From assembly GCF_032193805.1 (NCBI RefSeq), contig NZ_JAVBIK010000001.1, positions 3,369,001 through 3,433,000 of the forward strand: 64,000 nucleotides of DNA, given 5' to 3'. The translations under genes and the position numbers were made by a program. The DNA is from Rhodoferax potami (lineage in GTDB: Bacteria; Pseudomonadota; Gammaproteobacteria; Burkholderiales; Burkholderiaceae_C). The notes beneath the pieces were generated by a model. The model was given only the letters and a program-made list of their open reading frames with translations, did not search any database and was not told the DNA's origin. Every line of letters begins with the position of its first letter. The first letter of the stretch is position 1. This document shows positions 29,415 to 39,223 of the stretch, in pieces.

Positions 29415-30907
29415 CACAAGATTCCTGGATCAACCGCAACGTCGTGCGGCTACTGCCGCGGGGTTTTAAGCAAAATGTGCCTTCCACGCCCGTATCTAGT
29501 GCGCAAGATGCTCCTGATTTGATAGTGGTGAAGGCGGCATCCGGCGTTTTCAAAGGGCGTCCGCAGGTGCGCAGTACCCGTGAGCGTTTGCAGGGAACGC
29601 TGCGCCAAAGTAACGAGGCCCTGTCGCCCAGGGTGCTGCGTCGCATTTTGCAAGAGCTCCAGGCGGTGATTGATGGACGGGTGAGTGAGGTTGAAGGCGG
29701 GCGGCGGGCAGCGGCCCTGATGGCCTGGTATGCCGGCGCCACCCCGCCACGCCGCCTCGATATGTGGCTGCTGATGAGTGAAATGTTTGTGGCGGACCCG
29801 GTGAAAGCCCAAGCGGCGCAGGCACAGTTTGCTGCGGCGCTCGGCACCCCTGATGAAGCCGCCGCCGAAGTTCACTACCGCCGGGCCACGGTGTCGCCAC
29901 GCCGGCGCTTGCTGCAGCGCTTCAGCGCCGATGCGGCCGGCATTCGCTTTCTGGTGAATCTGCGAGCGGAAATGCAGAGCGCATTGAAGTCCGACAAGCG
30001 GCTGCAGGCGCTGGATGTGGAGATGGAGTACATGTTCTCCACTTGGTTCGATGTGGGCTTTCTGGAGCTACGCCGCATCAGCTGGGACTCTCCGGCCTCC
30101 CTTGTCGAGAAACTTATCAAATACGAGGCGGTGCACGACATCAAGAGTTGGGCCGATGTGAAAAACCGGCTCGACTCTGACCGCCGGTGCTACGGCTTCT
30201 TTCATCCCCGCCTGCCCGATGAGCCGCTGATTTTTGTGGAAGTGGCTTTGGTGGATGCGCTGGCGGACTGCATCACCCCACTGCTGGACGAGTCTGCGGA
30301 TGCGGTGGATTTGAATGCCGCTACCACGGCGATTTTTTACTCCATCAGCAACACGCAGGATGGCCTGCGGGGTGTCAGCTTTGGTGACTCGCTCATCAAG
30401 CGGGTGGTGGAGACACTGAAAACCGAGTTTCCGCGCCTCAAGACCTTTGCCACGCTGTCGCCGATTCCTGGCTTCAGAAGCTGGCTGCAAAAAAACGCGG
30501 CTGCGCAGTTGGAGCGGCTTGACGCCTCTGCGCGCGAAGAGCTGGGCCGCGCGGTAGGCTTTGAGCCGGTCACCGCGGCCCATTTTCTTGCGGCCTGCGA
30601 GACCCCTTTGGCGCTGAAGCCGACGTCGGCAGTGCGCTCCATGCTCATGCGCTGTGCCGCCCAGTACCTCGGCCGCGAAACGCTGCACGACAAGCCCCTG
30701 GACCCGGTCGCCCGCTTCCATTTGGGCAACGGTGCACGGGTGGAGCGCCTCAATTGGGCCGGTGACCCTTCGGGCAAGGGCCTGAAGCAGTCCTACGGGC
30801 TGATGGTCAATTACCTCTACGACCTGCAGCGGCTCGACAAATACCGGGAAGGCCTGGCCCATGGCCGGATTCCGGTGGCTAGTGCAGTGAGTACCTTGTA
30901 TTTTTAG
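29411..30907 (+). CDS. matA: Malonyl-CoA decarboxylase
   Basis: Decarboxylates malonyl-CoA to acetyl-CoA. 498 residues with the MCD layout: an N-terminal helical domain (about 60-190) and a C-terminal catalytic GNAT-like domain. Diagnostic segments are CYGFFHPRLPDEPLIFVEVAL, the SISNTQDGLRGVSFG loop, LATLSPIPGFR-like (TFATLSPIPGFRSWL) and VARFHLGNGARVERLNW, which contains the catalytic His. Residues about 25-38 are encoded by a copy of the dispersed repeat. It is coupled to the GntR gene by a 4-base overlap. Together with the malonyl-CoA ligase it converts malonate to acetyl-CoA. Confidence 0.94.
   Translation: MTQDSWINRNVVRLLPRGFKQNVPSTPVSSAQDAPDLIVVKAASGVFKGRPQVRSTRERLQGTLRQSNEALSPRVLRRILQELQAVIDGRVSEVEGGRRAAALMAWYAGATPPRRLDMWLLMSEMFVADPVKAQAAQAQFAAALGTPDEAAAEVHYRRATVSPRRRLLQRFSADAAGIRFLVNLRAEMQSALKSDKRLQALDVEMEYMFSTWFDVGFLELRRISWDSPASLVEKLIKYEAVHDIKSWADVKNRLDSDRRCYGFFHPRLPDEPLIFVEVALVDALADCITPLLDESADAVDLNAATTAIFYSISNTQDGLRGVSFGDSLIKRVVETLKTEFPRLKTFATLSPIPGFRSWLQKNAAAQLERLDASAREELGRAVGFEPVTAAHFLAACETPLALKPTSAVRSMLMRCAAQYLGRETLHDKPLDPVARFHLGNGARVERLNWAGDPSGKGLKQSYGLMVNYLYDLQRLDKYREGLAHGRIPVASAVSTLYF
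29485..29525 (+). repeat. Dispersed repeat copy inside the malonyl-CoA decarboxylase gene
   Basis: This partial copy reads CACGCCCGTATCTAGTGCGC, then AAGATGCTCCTGATTTGATAG. The first part matches the copy at 53925 and the end matches the copy at 32647 (CTCCTGATTTGATAG). It encodes about residues 25-38 in a poorly conserved N-terminal part. Confidence 0.6.
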
Positions 30908-30949
30908 TCAGCGACAGTGTGTAACCCCAACAATAAGCAGGAGACAGAC

Positions 30950-31975
30950 ATGGCACATGAACAAGACTTTTCCACCCCCGACCAGGCTTGCGGCACCAGT
31001 CGCCGCCGTATTTTGGGCGCCGGCTCGGCCCTGGCGGCTGCATGGGCGCTGGCCCCTGCTGGCGCGCTGGCGCAGTCCAAGTGGCCGGCCAAGCCGGTGA
31101 CGCTGGTGGTGCCGTTTCCGGCTGGTGGCGGCACCGATGCTTTTGCCCGCCCGATGTCGGCCCAGTTCGCCAAGCTCACAGGCACCCAGCTGGTGATTGA
31201 CAACCGCGGCGGCGCCGGTGGCACTCTGGGGGCAGGTATCGCAGCCAAGGCTGCGCCCGATGGCTACACCTTGTTCATGGGTGCGGTGCACCACGCGATT
31301 GCCCCCAGCATGTACCCCAAGCTGGACTACGACATTGAAAAAGACTTCATCCCCTTGGCCTTGGTCGCCAACGTGCCGCAAGTGCTGGTGGTGAACCCCA
31401 AAAACGTGCAAGGCGACTTCAAGGCATTTCTGGCCCAGGTCAAGGCCAACCCGGGCAAACTCAACTACGGCTCCGCAGGTGGCGGCACCTCGCACCACTT
31501 GGCTGGTGAGCTGTTCAAACAGCAGACCGGCACCTTCATCACCCATATTCCTTACCGCGGGGCCGGCCCTGCGCTGCAAGACCTGATGGCGGGCAGTGTG
31601 GACATGATGTTCGATGGCCTGGGTTCTTCCGCTGCGCACATCAAAGGCGGGCGTATCAAGGCCCTCATGGTGTCCGGCAGCAAGCGCAGCCCGGCGTTTC
31701 CCGATGTGCCCTGTGCGGCCGAGTTGGGGCTGCCCAACTACACCGTGACCACCTGGTACGGGCTGTGGGCTCCCAAAGGCACACCGGCTGACATTCAGGC
31801 ACGTGTGGTGGAAGAGGTGAACCGCATCTCCATGGCGGACGACATCAAAATCAGCTGGGCCAACAACGGCGCGGAGTTCGGCAAACTCACATCGGCGCAG
31901 TTCGGCAGCTTTGTGAGTGCCGAGGTCAAGCGCTGGGCCACGGTGGTCAAGGCCTCGGGCGCCAAACTCGACTAA
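30950..31975 (+). CDS. Tripartite tricarboxylate transporter-type binding protein (Bug family)
   Basis: A 341-residue periplasmic solute-binding protein of the TctC/Bug family, which usually bind carboxylates. It has a Tat-like signal: SRRRILGAGSALAAAWALAPAGALAQ. The mature part starts WPAKPVTLVVPFPAGGGTDAFARP and has the ligand-loop signatures DNRGGAGGTLGAG and NYGSAGGGTSHHLAGELF. The start at 30950 follows AGGAG by 6 bases. No membrane TctA/TctB genes are present, so it is an orphan whose permease lies elsewhere, common for Bug proteins in Comamonadaceae. By context malonate is the best guess for its ligand. Confidence 0.92.
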   Translation: MAHEQDFSTPDQACGTSRRRILGAGSALAAAWALAPAGALAQSKWPAKPVTLVVPFPAGGGTDAFARPMSAQFAKLTGTQLVIDNRGGAGGTLGAGIAAKAAPDGYTLFMGAVHHAIAPSMYPKLDYDIEKDFIPLALVANVPQVLVVNPKNVQGDFKAFLAQVKANPGKLNYGSAGGGTSHHLAGELFKQQTGTFITHIPYRGAGPALQDLMAGSVDMMFDGLGSSAAHIKGGRIKALMVSGSKRSPAFPDVPCAAELGLPNYTVTTWYGLWAPKGTPADIQARVVEEVNRISMADDIKISWANNGAEFGKLTSAQFGSFVSAEVKRWATVVKASGAKLD

Positions 31976-31983
31976 GGAGCACC

Positions 31984-32796
31984 ATGGCAGGCGGGATTGC
32001 AATCGAGCGGGATGCCTACCGAACATCCGGTGTATGGGCCCTGACCCTCACCCACACCGGCAAATTCAACGCCATGTCCCGCAGTATGTGGGCGGAGTTG
32101 AAAGCAGTGTTCGAGGCGGTGCAGGCCGACACGCGCGTGCGCTGTGTGCTGCTGCGTGGCGACCAGGGCCACTTCTGTGCCGGCGGTGATATTGCCGAGT
32201 ACCCCGGCTTCCGTTTCGATGCCGCCCAACTCGAGCACTTCCATGAGCGGGAGGTGTGGGGCGGTTTGCAGGCCGTGCTTGATTGCGACGTTCCCATCAT
32301 CGCCCTGATCGAGGGCAACTGCATGGGGGCGGGCATGGAGATCGCCAGCTGTTGCGATCTGCGGCTGGCAGCCGACACCGCCCGCTTCGGCGCCCCGATT
32401 GCCCGCTTGGGATTTCCGATGGCGCCGCGCGAGGCCGCACTGGTGGGGCGGGTGGCCGGAGCCACCGTCGCCCGTGCCATGCTGCTGGCCGCCGAGGTGT
32501 TTGATGCCCCGGCCATGCTCGGGCATGGTTTTCTCACCCGCGTCTGCACGGCAGCAGAGCTGGGCAGTGCGGGCCAGGAGTTGGCCGTGCGCATCGCGGG
32601 GCTGGCCCCACAAGCAGCCCGCTTGAATAAGCAAACACTTCGTACGCTAAATGAGCCTGTAGCGCCCGCAGAATATGCGCATATAGCTCCTGATTTGATA
32701 GCAAATGAGCTGCGGGATCCCTACGCCTATGCTGACTCTGCAGAGCACCGCGAGGGCATCACGGCCTTTCTCGACAAGCGCAAGCCGGTGTTTTGA
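31984..32796 (+). CDS. Enoyl-CoA hydratase/isomerase-family protein (crotonase)
   Basis: A 270-residue crotonase-fold protein. The first oxyanion-hole segment is CAGGDIAEYPGF and the second is GNCMGAGMEIASCCDLRLAA; the latter carries the position of one catalytic Glu. The GFPMAPREAALVGRVAG segment differs from the hydratase consensus at the site where a second Glu normally acts, so the reaction is uncertain. Residues about 222-240 are encoded by a copy of the dispersed repeat, leaving the C-terminal helices intact. It starts 8 bases after the binding-protein gene, with AAGGAG upstream. Its role in malonate use is not obvious; perhaps CoA-thioester salvage or another decarboxylation. Confidence 0.88.
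   Translation: MAGGIAIERDAYRTSGVWALTLTHTGKFNAMSRSMWAELKAVFEAVQADTRVRCVLLRGDQGHFCAGGDIAEYPGFRFDAAQLEHFHEREVWGGLQAVLDCDVPIIALIEGNCMGAGMEIASCCDLRLAADTARFGAPIARLGFPMAPREAALVGRVAGATVARAMLLAAEVFDAPAMLGHGFLTRVCTAAELGSAGQELAVRIAGLAPQAARLNKQTLRTLNEPVAPAEYAHIAPDLIANELRDPYAYADSAEHREGITAFLDKRKPVF
32647..32704 (+). repeat. Dispersed repeat copy inside the crotonase gene
   Basis: The copy contains TAAATGAGCCTGTAGCGC, GCAGAATATGCGC and CTGATTTGATAGCA in that order. The block TGTAGCGC...GCAGAATATGCGC is shared with the copy at 56020, and the end with the copy at 29485. It is read in frame without a stop. Confidence 0.65.
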
Positions 32797-32831
32797 CCGG
32801 CTCCTCTTTTCCCTTAGATTTCACGCACCCT

Positions 32832-34376
32832 ATGAGCAATAACAAAACCCTTGCGGCATCTGACGCGAATCTGTTCACCGCATTGCGCGCAGCTTTCCCG
32901 GCCGACATGACCCGCACTGCGGTAGAGACCGATAGCGGTTTACACTACTCCTGGCGCGACCTCGACGAGGCCACTGCCATGGTGGCCAACCTGTTCGGCT
33001 TTCTAGACTTGGCACCCGGCAGCCGGGTGGCGGTACAGGTGGACAAGTCGGTAGAGGCCCTGGTCTTGTATCTCGCGACGTTGCGTGCCGGGCTGGTGTA
33101 CCTGCCGCTGAACACCGCCTACCAAAGCGCGGAAATGGAATATTTCTTGGGCGATGCCAAACCCGCGGTGCTGGTGTGCGCCGGCCGCAATTTCGGCTGG
33201 CTCAGCAAGATGGCTTTTCTGGCCGGCACCCGGCATGTGTTTTCGCTCAATGACGATCGCACCGGAACGCTTCTGGAGCGCGCTTCGCACTACCCGCGCA
33301 CCCATACACCGGTGTCGCGCGCCCCGGACGATCTGGCCGCCATCATCTACACCAGTGGCACCACCGGCCGCAGCAAGGGCGCAATGCTGAGCCATGGCAA
33401 CCTGCTCAGCAATGCGCAGGTGCTGCAGCAACACTGGGACTGGAAGGCCGGCGACGTGCTGATCCATGCGCTCCCGATATTCCATGTGCATGGATTGTTC
33501 GTGGCCATCCACGGTGCGCTCATCAACGGCAGCACCATGCTCTGGTGCGCCAAGTTCGAGCCTGCTACTACCTTGCGGCTCATGGCGCGGGCGACTGTGT
33601 TCATGGGCGTGCCCACCCTGTATGTGCGCTTGCTGGCCGAGGCAGGGCTGGACGCCCAGTCCACCCGCCACATGCGCCTGTTTATCTCGGGCTCTGCACC
33701 CATGCTGGTCGACACGCACCGCCAATGGCAGGCGCGCACCGGGCACACGATTCTGGAGCGCTACGGCATGTCAGAGACCGTGATGCTGACCTCTAACCCG
33801 TGCAAAGCCGCAGACGGTGAGCGGATGGTGGGCACCGTGGGCCGGCCCTTGCCCGGCGTGCAGTTGCGGGTGCGGGATGAGGCAGGGCAGCCTATGCCCA
33901 CCGGAGAGACCGGCGGCATCGAGGTCAAGGGCGCCAACGTGTTTCAGGGTTACTGGCAAATGCCTGAGAAAACGGCCCAGGAGTTCACTGCAGACGGCTT
34001 CTTCAAAACCGGCGACGTGGGCTTTGTGGATGCCAAGGGCTATGTCACCATCGTCGGGCGGAGCAAAGACTTGATCATCAGTGGGGGCTACAACGTCTAC
34101 CCGGCCGAGATCGAGGGCTACATCAACAACCTGCCCGGCGTAGAGGAGAGCGCAGTTGTGGGCGTGCCGGATGCCGATTTCGGCGAAGTGGGCGTGGCCG
34201 TGGTGGTGCCGCTCAAAGGGCACACCCTGGACGGCCCTGCCATGGTCACCACGCTCAAAGGCATGCTGGCCAACTTCAAGGTGCCCAAGCGCTGTGTGAT
34301 CGTGGATGCGCTCCCGCGCAACGCCATGGGCAAAGTCCAAAAGAATCTTTTGCGTGAGCAGTACAAAAAATCATAA
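32832..34376 (+). CDS. matB: Malonyl-CoA ligase (MatB-type acyl-CoA synthetase)
   Basis: Activates malonate to malonyl-CoA with ATP. 514 residues of the AMP-forming ligase family. The P-loop is YTSGTTGRSKGAMLSHGN, the A5 motif LERYGMSETVMLTSNP, the A8 hinge GRSKDLIISGGYNVYPAEIE, and the C-terminal Lys motif PRNAMGKVQKNLLREQY. The overall sequence (PIFHVHGLFVAIHGALI) resembles MatB rather than long-chain ligases. The ATG at 32832 has no strong ribosome site; a TTG 13 codons upstream would overlap the crotonase stop. It is the last gene of the operon. Confidence 0.92.
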   Translation: MSNNKTLAASDANLFTALRAAFPADMTRTAVETDSGLHYSWRDLDEATAMVANLFGFLDLAPGSRVAVQVDKSVEALVLYLATLRAGLVYLPLNTAYQSAEMEYFLGDAKPAVLVCAGRNFGWLSKMAFLAGTRHVFSLNDDRTGTLLERASHYPRTHTPVSRAPDDLAAIIYTSGTTGRSKGAMLSHGNLLSNAQVLQQHWDWKAGDVLIHALPIFHVHGLFVAIHGALINGSTMLWCAKFEPATTLRLMARATVFMGVPTLYVRLLAEAGLDAQSTRHMRLFISGSAPMLVDTHRQWQARTGHTILERYGMSETVMLTSNPCKAADGERMVGTVGRPLPGVQLRVRDEAGQPMPTGETGGIEVKGANVFQGYWQMPEKTAQEFTADGFFKTGDVGFVDAKGYVTIVGRSKDLIISGGYNVYPAEIEGYINNLPGVEESAVVGVPDADFGEVGVAVVVPLKGHTLDGPAMVTTLKGMLANFKVPKRCVIVDALPRNAMGKVQKNLLREQYKKS

Positions 34377-34484
34377 AATACGAAAAAAATGTTTTTAGTA
34401 GTTTTTGTGTGATTTTGAGTAAAGCTCTGTAGGCTGGCGTATCATCCGACCTGGCTTCAGATGAACCTCCAAGGGAGCGCCGGT

Positions 34485-35615
34485 ATGGATGTTTTTCAAA
34501 CCACGACGCAAGGCGGAATTCCTGACCCCTCCGGTCTGAATGCCTTGGCCGCCTTTGAGCCCACATGGGTGCTGGCTTTCGGGCCTGAGCCACTTTTGAG
34601 GCAGGCCCACGCCGCCTTGCTCCAGGCGGTGCCGGGTGCTGTGCTGATGGGTTGCAGCACCGCTGGCGAAATTTCCTCGGGTGGGGTGGGCGACGATTCC
34701 TTGACTCTCTCCGCCGTGCGCTGGGCGAATGTGCGCACCCTGCAGTCGTCCACCGAACTTCGCGACATGGACGACTCGTTGGATGCAGGCATCCGCCTGG
34801 CAGGCGGCCTTCCGCGCGCCGGGCTGCGGGCGGTGGTGGTGCTGGCCCAAGGCGTCAAGATGAATGGCACTGCGCTGATCGAGGGCATGACACGGGTGCT
34901 GGGCGACCAAGTGCCGCTCGTGGGCGGCATGGCCGGCGACGGTGGGGCATTTCAGCAAACAGTGGTGATGGACAACCAAGGCGTGAGCGACAACCGGCTG
35001 GTCTGTGCGGGCCTTTACGGCGACGGTTTGTCGGTTTCGCATGGGGTCTATGGTGGTTGGAGTGCCTTTGGGCCCACTAGGCGCGTCACCCGCGCTGACC
35101 GCAATGTGCTGTATTCGCTGGATGATGAGCCGGCCTTGAGCACCTACAAACGGTACTTGGGCGAATACGCCAAAGACCTGCCGGCTTCCGGCCTCTTGTT
35201 CCCTTTTTCTGTGGTGGCTGCGGACCAGGCGGCGGACGGCTTGTTGCGTACCATCTTGAGTGTGGATGAATCGGCTGGCAGTATCACGTTGGCGGGCGAG
35301 GTCGAGGAAGGGAGTTACGTGCGCATGATGCAGGCTGGCACGGACGCGCTGGTTCAAGGGGCAGAGCAGGCGGCGCAAAGCCTGGCCGTGGCCCAAGGCC
35401 CCGGGCTCGCGTTGATGGTGAGCTGCGTCGGTCGCAAAGTCGTAATGGGAGGCCGGGTCGAGGAAGAGATCGAGGCGGTTGCCTCGGTACTGGGTGATGA
35501 GGCCACACTGGCCGGCTTTTATTCGTATGGCGAAATCAGCCCGGCGCACCATGGGGCAGCCTGTTTGTTGCACAACCAAACCATGACGATCACCTATTTC
35601 TCGGAAGCGGCATGA
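34485..35615 (+). CDS. FIST-domain sensory protein
   Basis: A 376-residue cytoplasmic protein made of FIST N (about 25-220) and FIST C (about 225-370) domains, a fold proposed to bind small ligands such as amino acids in signal transduction. Typical stretches are VLMGCSTAGEISSGG near residue 60, VPLVGGMAGDGGAFQQTVV, and the C-terminal FYSYGEISP. The ATG at 34485 is preferred because AAGGGAG lies 7 bases before it; another ATG is 8 codons upstream. Its stop overlaps the hybrid-kinase gene by 4 bases, so it is probably the ligand-binding input for that kinase. It begins a new transcription unit after an AT-rich 108-base gap. Confidence 0.92.
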   Translation: MDVFQTTTQGGIPDPSGLNALAAFEPTWVLAFGPEPLLRQAHAALLQAVPGAVLMGCSTAGEISSGGVGDDSLTLSAVRWANVRTLQSSTELRDMDDSLDAGIRLAGGLPRAGLRAVVVLAQGVKMNGTALIEGMTRVLGDQVPLVGGMAGDGGAFQQTVVMDNQGVSDNRLVCAGLYGDGLSVSHGVYGGWSAFGPTRRVTRADRNVLYSLDDEPALSTYKRYLGEYAKDLPASGLLFPFSVVAADQAADGLLRTILSVDESAGSITLAGEVEEGSYVRMMQAGTDALVQGAEQAAQSLAVAQGPGLALMVSCVGRKVVMGGRVEEEIEAVASVLGDEATLAGFYSYGEISPAHHGAACLLHNQTMTITYFSEAA

Positions 35616-38600
35616 CTGAGGCATCTCGCCCCCTGCAACACAAATTATTGGCGCGCCAGGTCAAGCGCTACTTCGGGTTGGACGGCGATGCTTGGCCCGC
35701 TGTCCAGCAGGAGCTCGAGGCGCTGGCGGGCGCAGGGGGCGTGTCCCCCGCGGTTGCGAAGGTTCTGAGTGGCTTGGGGCCGCTCATGAGTCGGGTAGAG
35801 GATGCCTACCGGCAAAACGACCGGGACCTGGCCCTCAAGGCCCTGAGCCTGGAGCTCAGCTCCCAAGACCTGACCGCCAGCAATACCCGCCTGCGCAACG
35901 AGCTGGAAAGCCGCACCCGGGCGATGGACTCTTTACGGGCCACCGCCACCGAGCTGATGCTGCAGCTAGATCCGCATCACCCGCCTTTGAAGGGCGACTC
36001 GCTTGAAGATTTGTCCGAGCTGATGGGGACACTGGTGCGCCAAAAGGAGGAGAGTCAAAAAGACCTCCAATTCGCACTCACCGACCTTGCCAACCAGAAA
36101 TTCGCACTCGACCAACACGCCATCGTCAGCACTACCAACGCGGCGGGCGACATTTTGTATGCCAACGACCGCTTCTGCCAGATCAGCGGTTACACCCGGG
36201 CGGAGTTGATCGGTCAGAACCACCGCATGATCAACTCAGGGACGCAAGATCAGGTGTATTTCACCAACTTGTGGGGTGTCATTTCCGCTGGACGGGTCTG
36301 GCGGGGCGAGATTTGCAACCGCGCCAAAGACGGGCATTTGTACTGGGTCGATGCGACGATTGTTCCGCTCAAAGATGAGTCCGGCACCCCGACCATGTAT
36401 ATCGCGATCCGCACCGATATATCGGCGCGCAAACGCATGGAGGTGAATATCAAGGCCGCTGAAGCCCGGCTGCGCCACATCACCAACACCTTGCCCGGTG
36501 TGGTGTTCCGTGTGCACGTCAACGACAAGGGCATGCACTACACCTTTGTGAATGACAAGGTGATGGAGGTGCGTGGCTTCAGCGTGGATGAACTGCTGGC
36601 AGACCCCCATGTGGCGACGCGCCAGGTCTTGGCCGAGGACTGGCCCGCGGTGCGCGATGGCATTCACCAAGCAGCCGAGGAGCGGCAGCCGTGGCAGGGC
36701 GAATACCGCATTTGCATGCCGGACAAGTCGATACGCTGGATCCGCACAGAAATCAGCCCGGAACCCGATGACGACCCCAACGGCGACCGCGTATTCACCG
36801 GCATCTGGCAGGACGTGACGCGCGCCAAAGAGGCCGATGAGCGGCTCAAAGAGGTGACTCGGCAAATCCCGGTAGCGGTGTTTCAGTACTACGTCACCAA
36901 AGGTGGTTTGTTCCGGATTCCGTTCATCAGCCAGGCGGCCGAAAGCATGACGGGCGTTCGCCCCGAGACCATGGCGGAGGACTCCAACATCTTCTTGCAG
37001 TCAGTGCATCCGGATGACCGGGACGAGGTGGCCCAGTCGCTGATTGCGGCGTCCCGTTCCGGCGCACCCTGGGGCATGGAATTCCGCATGATGAACATCG
37101 AGACCATGGAGATCACCTGGGTGCGCGGGGAGTCGCAGCCCCAGTACAAGCCCAATGGCCACATTGTCTGGAACGGCTTTTTGACTGATATCACCCAGGC
37201 CCGTCACATCTCGCAGGAGCTGCAAAAAGCCAAGGACGCTGCGGAGGCGGCCAACCGCGCGAAATCAGACTTCCTGGCCAACATGAGCCATGAAATACGC
37301 ACCCCGATGAACGGGGTGATCGGCATGACGGAACTGCTGCTCGACACCACGCTGGACGCCGAGCAACAGGAGTACCTGAATATCGTGAAGTCCTCGTCCG
37401 AGGCCTTGCTCCGGGTGATCAACGATATTCTGGATTTCTCCAAAATCGAAGCGGGCAAGATGGACATTGAGGCCATCCCGTTCAACCTCGAGCGCACCAT
37501 TGCCGACACCCTGAAAGCGGTCGCATTGCGCGCCCACGACAAGGGCTTGGAGGTTGTGTGGGATGTGGCCCCCGATGTTCCCCGGGCATTGGTCGGAGAC
37601 CCGGGCCGCTTGCGGCAGGTGCTGGTCAATATTCTCGGGAATGCCATCAAATTCACAGCCAAAGGTGAGGTTGTGCTGCGGGTGCGTCAGTCGAAAACGC
37701 CGGAAGGCCAGCCTTTGCTCCATCTGGCGGTGAGCGACACCGGTATCGGTATTCCGGCGCACAAGCTGAGTAGCGTGTTTGATGCCTTCTCGCAGGAAGA
37801 CAGCTCCACTACCCGCAAATACGGCGGTACCGGCCTCGGGCTCACCATCTGCGCCCGCTTGGTGGAGGGTATGGGCGGTGCGATCTGGGTGGAAAGCACG
37901 CCGGGAGTAGGCAGTACCTTTCATTTCACCGTGGCGCTGGTCCCTGATTTGGCCGCCCCGCTCGAGCCGACCGCCGCGATACGTTTGGATGGCTTGCACC
38001 TGCTGGTGGTCGACGACAACCAGGTCAACCGTGAAGTCTTGTGCGGTCTATTGGCCTCGTTTGGCGCCCGCACTTCCCAAGCCGAATCGGGCAGTGCCGC
38101 TCTTGCTTGGTTGCAGTCCCAGGACGCTCCAACTGGCACCGCCGCATGCGACTTGATTCTGCTCGATGCCCAAATGCCGGAATTGGATGGTTTTGCGACG
38201 GCTGCACGCATCAGAGCGCTGGCGCATTGCCAGGAGCTGCCCATGGTGCTGCTGTCCTCGGCGGGGCTGAAAGGCGATGGACAGCGTTCGCGCGAAGCGG
38301 GTATTGCGGGGTATCTTTCCAAGCCGATCGCCCGTGATGACTTGCTGCAACTGCTGTCAGATGTGTTGAAGCTGCACAAGGTGCGGCCGGAGGTGTTGGT
38401 CACCCGCCACTCGATCCGCGACACCCATCCGATGCTGGACATTTTGTTGGTGGAAGACCATGCCATTAACCAAAAACTGGCGGTGACTTTGCTGGAGCGC
38501 TGGGGGCACCGGGTCGATGTTGCGGACAACGGCCAGATTGCCTTGCAGATGTTGCCTCAGCGTCATTACGACCTGGTGTTGATGGACATGATGATGCCGG

Positions 38601-39214
38601 TGATGGACGGCCTGGAGGCCACCCGGCGCATCCGTGCGGGTGAGCGCGGGCGGCGGATTCCCATCATCGCCATGACCGCGAACGCCATGGAGTCTGATCG
38701 CAATTTATGCCTTGCAGCAGGTATGGACGACTACGTCTCCAAGCCGATACGCTCTGAGGAGCTCCAGCAAAAGATCACCGAGTTGACCTTCCCGGCCTCT
38801 GCGAAGACCGATCCCGCGGCTCTGCGCCCTGAGGCTGAGGCTGAGGTGGCCGCTTTAGCCCCACAAGCGACCCGTTTCGACTATGCCACTGCACTGACAC
38901 AGGCTGACCAGGAGATGGTGGAGATCGTGGCCGATGTGTTTTGCGAGCAGTGGGAGCAAGACAAGGCCCGCCTGGAAGCCGACCTTGCCGCAGGTGATTT
39001 TCACGGCATGTTGCACGCCGCCCATGCCCTGAAGGCGACTTTGTCATTGTTTGAAGCGCAACCGGCCAGTGCGCTGGCCCAGCGTCTGGAGAGCATGGCC
39101 GCTTTCCGGGATACCGCAGCTGTCTCGGCGCTGATTCCCTCCCTGGTGCGCGAAGTCGAGTCTCTGGTGCAAGCCCTTCGCCAGCGTGCCGGCAGCTACG
39201 GACAGAATATTTAA
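35612..39214 (+). CDS. PAS-domain hybrid sensor histidine kinase with two receivers and HPt
   Basis: A 1200-residue soluble hybrid kinase without membrane segments. Order: helical N-terminal region with coiled coil (about 1-160), PAS 1 (165-285, with [18 protein letters not shown]), PAS 2 (288-415), PAS 3 (415-535), dimerisation domain with the phospho-His in [16 protein letters not shown] (about 555), ATPase domain ([25 protein letters not shown]), receiver 1 ([12 protein letters not shown]), receiver 2 ([14 protein letters not shown]) and a C-terminal HPt domain with AAHALKAT. This is a complete internal phosphorelay of the BarA/ArcB type. It overlaps the FIST gene and is followed after 9 bases by an HD-GYP response regulator, the likely final output. 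Confidence 0.95.
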   Translation: MTEASRPLQHKLLARQVKRYFGLDGDAWPAVQQELEALAGAGGVSPAVAKVLSGLGPLMSRVEDAYRQNDRDLALKALSLELSSQDLTASNTRLRNELESRTRAMDSLRATATELMLQLDPHHPPLKGDSLEDLSELMGTLVRQKEESQKDLQFALTDLANQKFALDQHAIVSTTNAAGDILYANDRFCQISGYTRAELIGQNHRMINSGTQDQVYFTNLWGVISAGRVWRGEICNRAKDGHLYWVDATIVPLKDESGTPTMYIAIRTDISARKRMEVNIKAAEARLRHITNTLPGVVFRVHVNDKGMHYTFVNDKVMEVRGFSVDELLADPHVATRQVLAEDWPAVRDGIHQAAEERQPWQGEYRICMPDKSIRWIRTEISPEPDDDPNGDRVFTGIWQDVTRAKEADERLKEVTRQIPVAVFQYYVTKGGLFRIPFISQAAESMTGVRPETMAEDSNIFLQSVHPDDRDEVAQSLIAASRSGAPWGMEFRMMNIETMEITWVRGESQPQYKPNGHIVWNGFLTDITQARHISQELQKAKDAAEAANRAKSDFLANMSHEIRTPMNGVIGMTELLLDTTLDAEQQEYLNIVKSSSEALLRVINDILDFSKIEAGKMDIEAIPFNLERTIADTLKAVALRAHDKGLEVVWDVAPDVPRALVGDPGRLRQVLVNILGNAIKFTAKGEVVLRVRQSKTPEGQPLLHLAVSDTGIGIPAHKLSSVFDAFSQEDSSTTRKYGGTGLGLTICARLVEGMGGAIWVESTPGVGSTFHFTVALVPDLAAPLEPTAAIRLDGLHLLVVDDNQVNREVLCGLLASFGARTSQAESGSAALAWLQSQDAPTGTAACDLILLDAQMPELDGFATAARIRALAHCQELPMVLLSSAGLKGDGQRSREAGIAGYLSKPIARDDLLQLLSDVLKLHKVRPEVLVTRHSIRDTHPMLDILLVEDHAINQKLAVTLLERWGHRVDVADNGQIALQMLPQRHYDLVLMDMMMPVMDGLEATRRIRAGERGRRIPIIAMTANAMESDRNLCLAAGMDDYVSKPIRSEELQQKITELTFPASAKTDPAALRPEAEAEVAALAPQATRFDYATALTQADQEMVEIVADVFCEQWEQDKARLEADLAAGDFHGMLHAAHALKATLSLFEAQPASALAQRLESMAAFRDTAAVSALIPSLVREVESLVQALRQRAGSYGQNI

Positions 39215-39223
39215 GGCCATACT

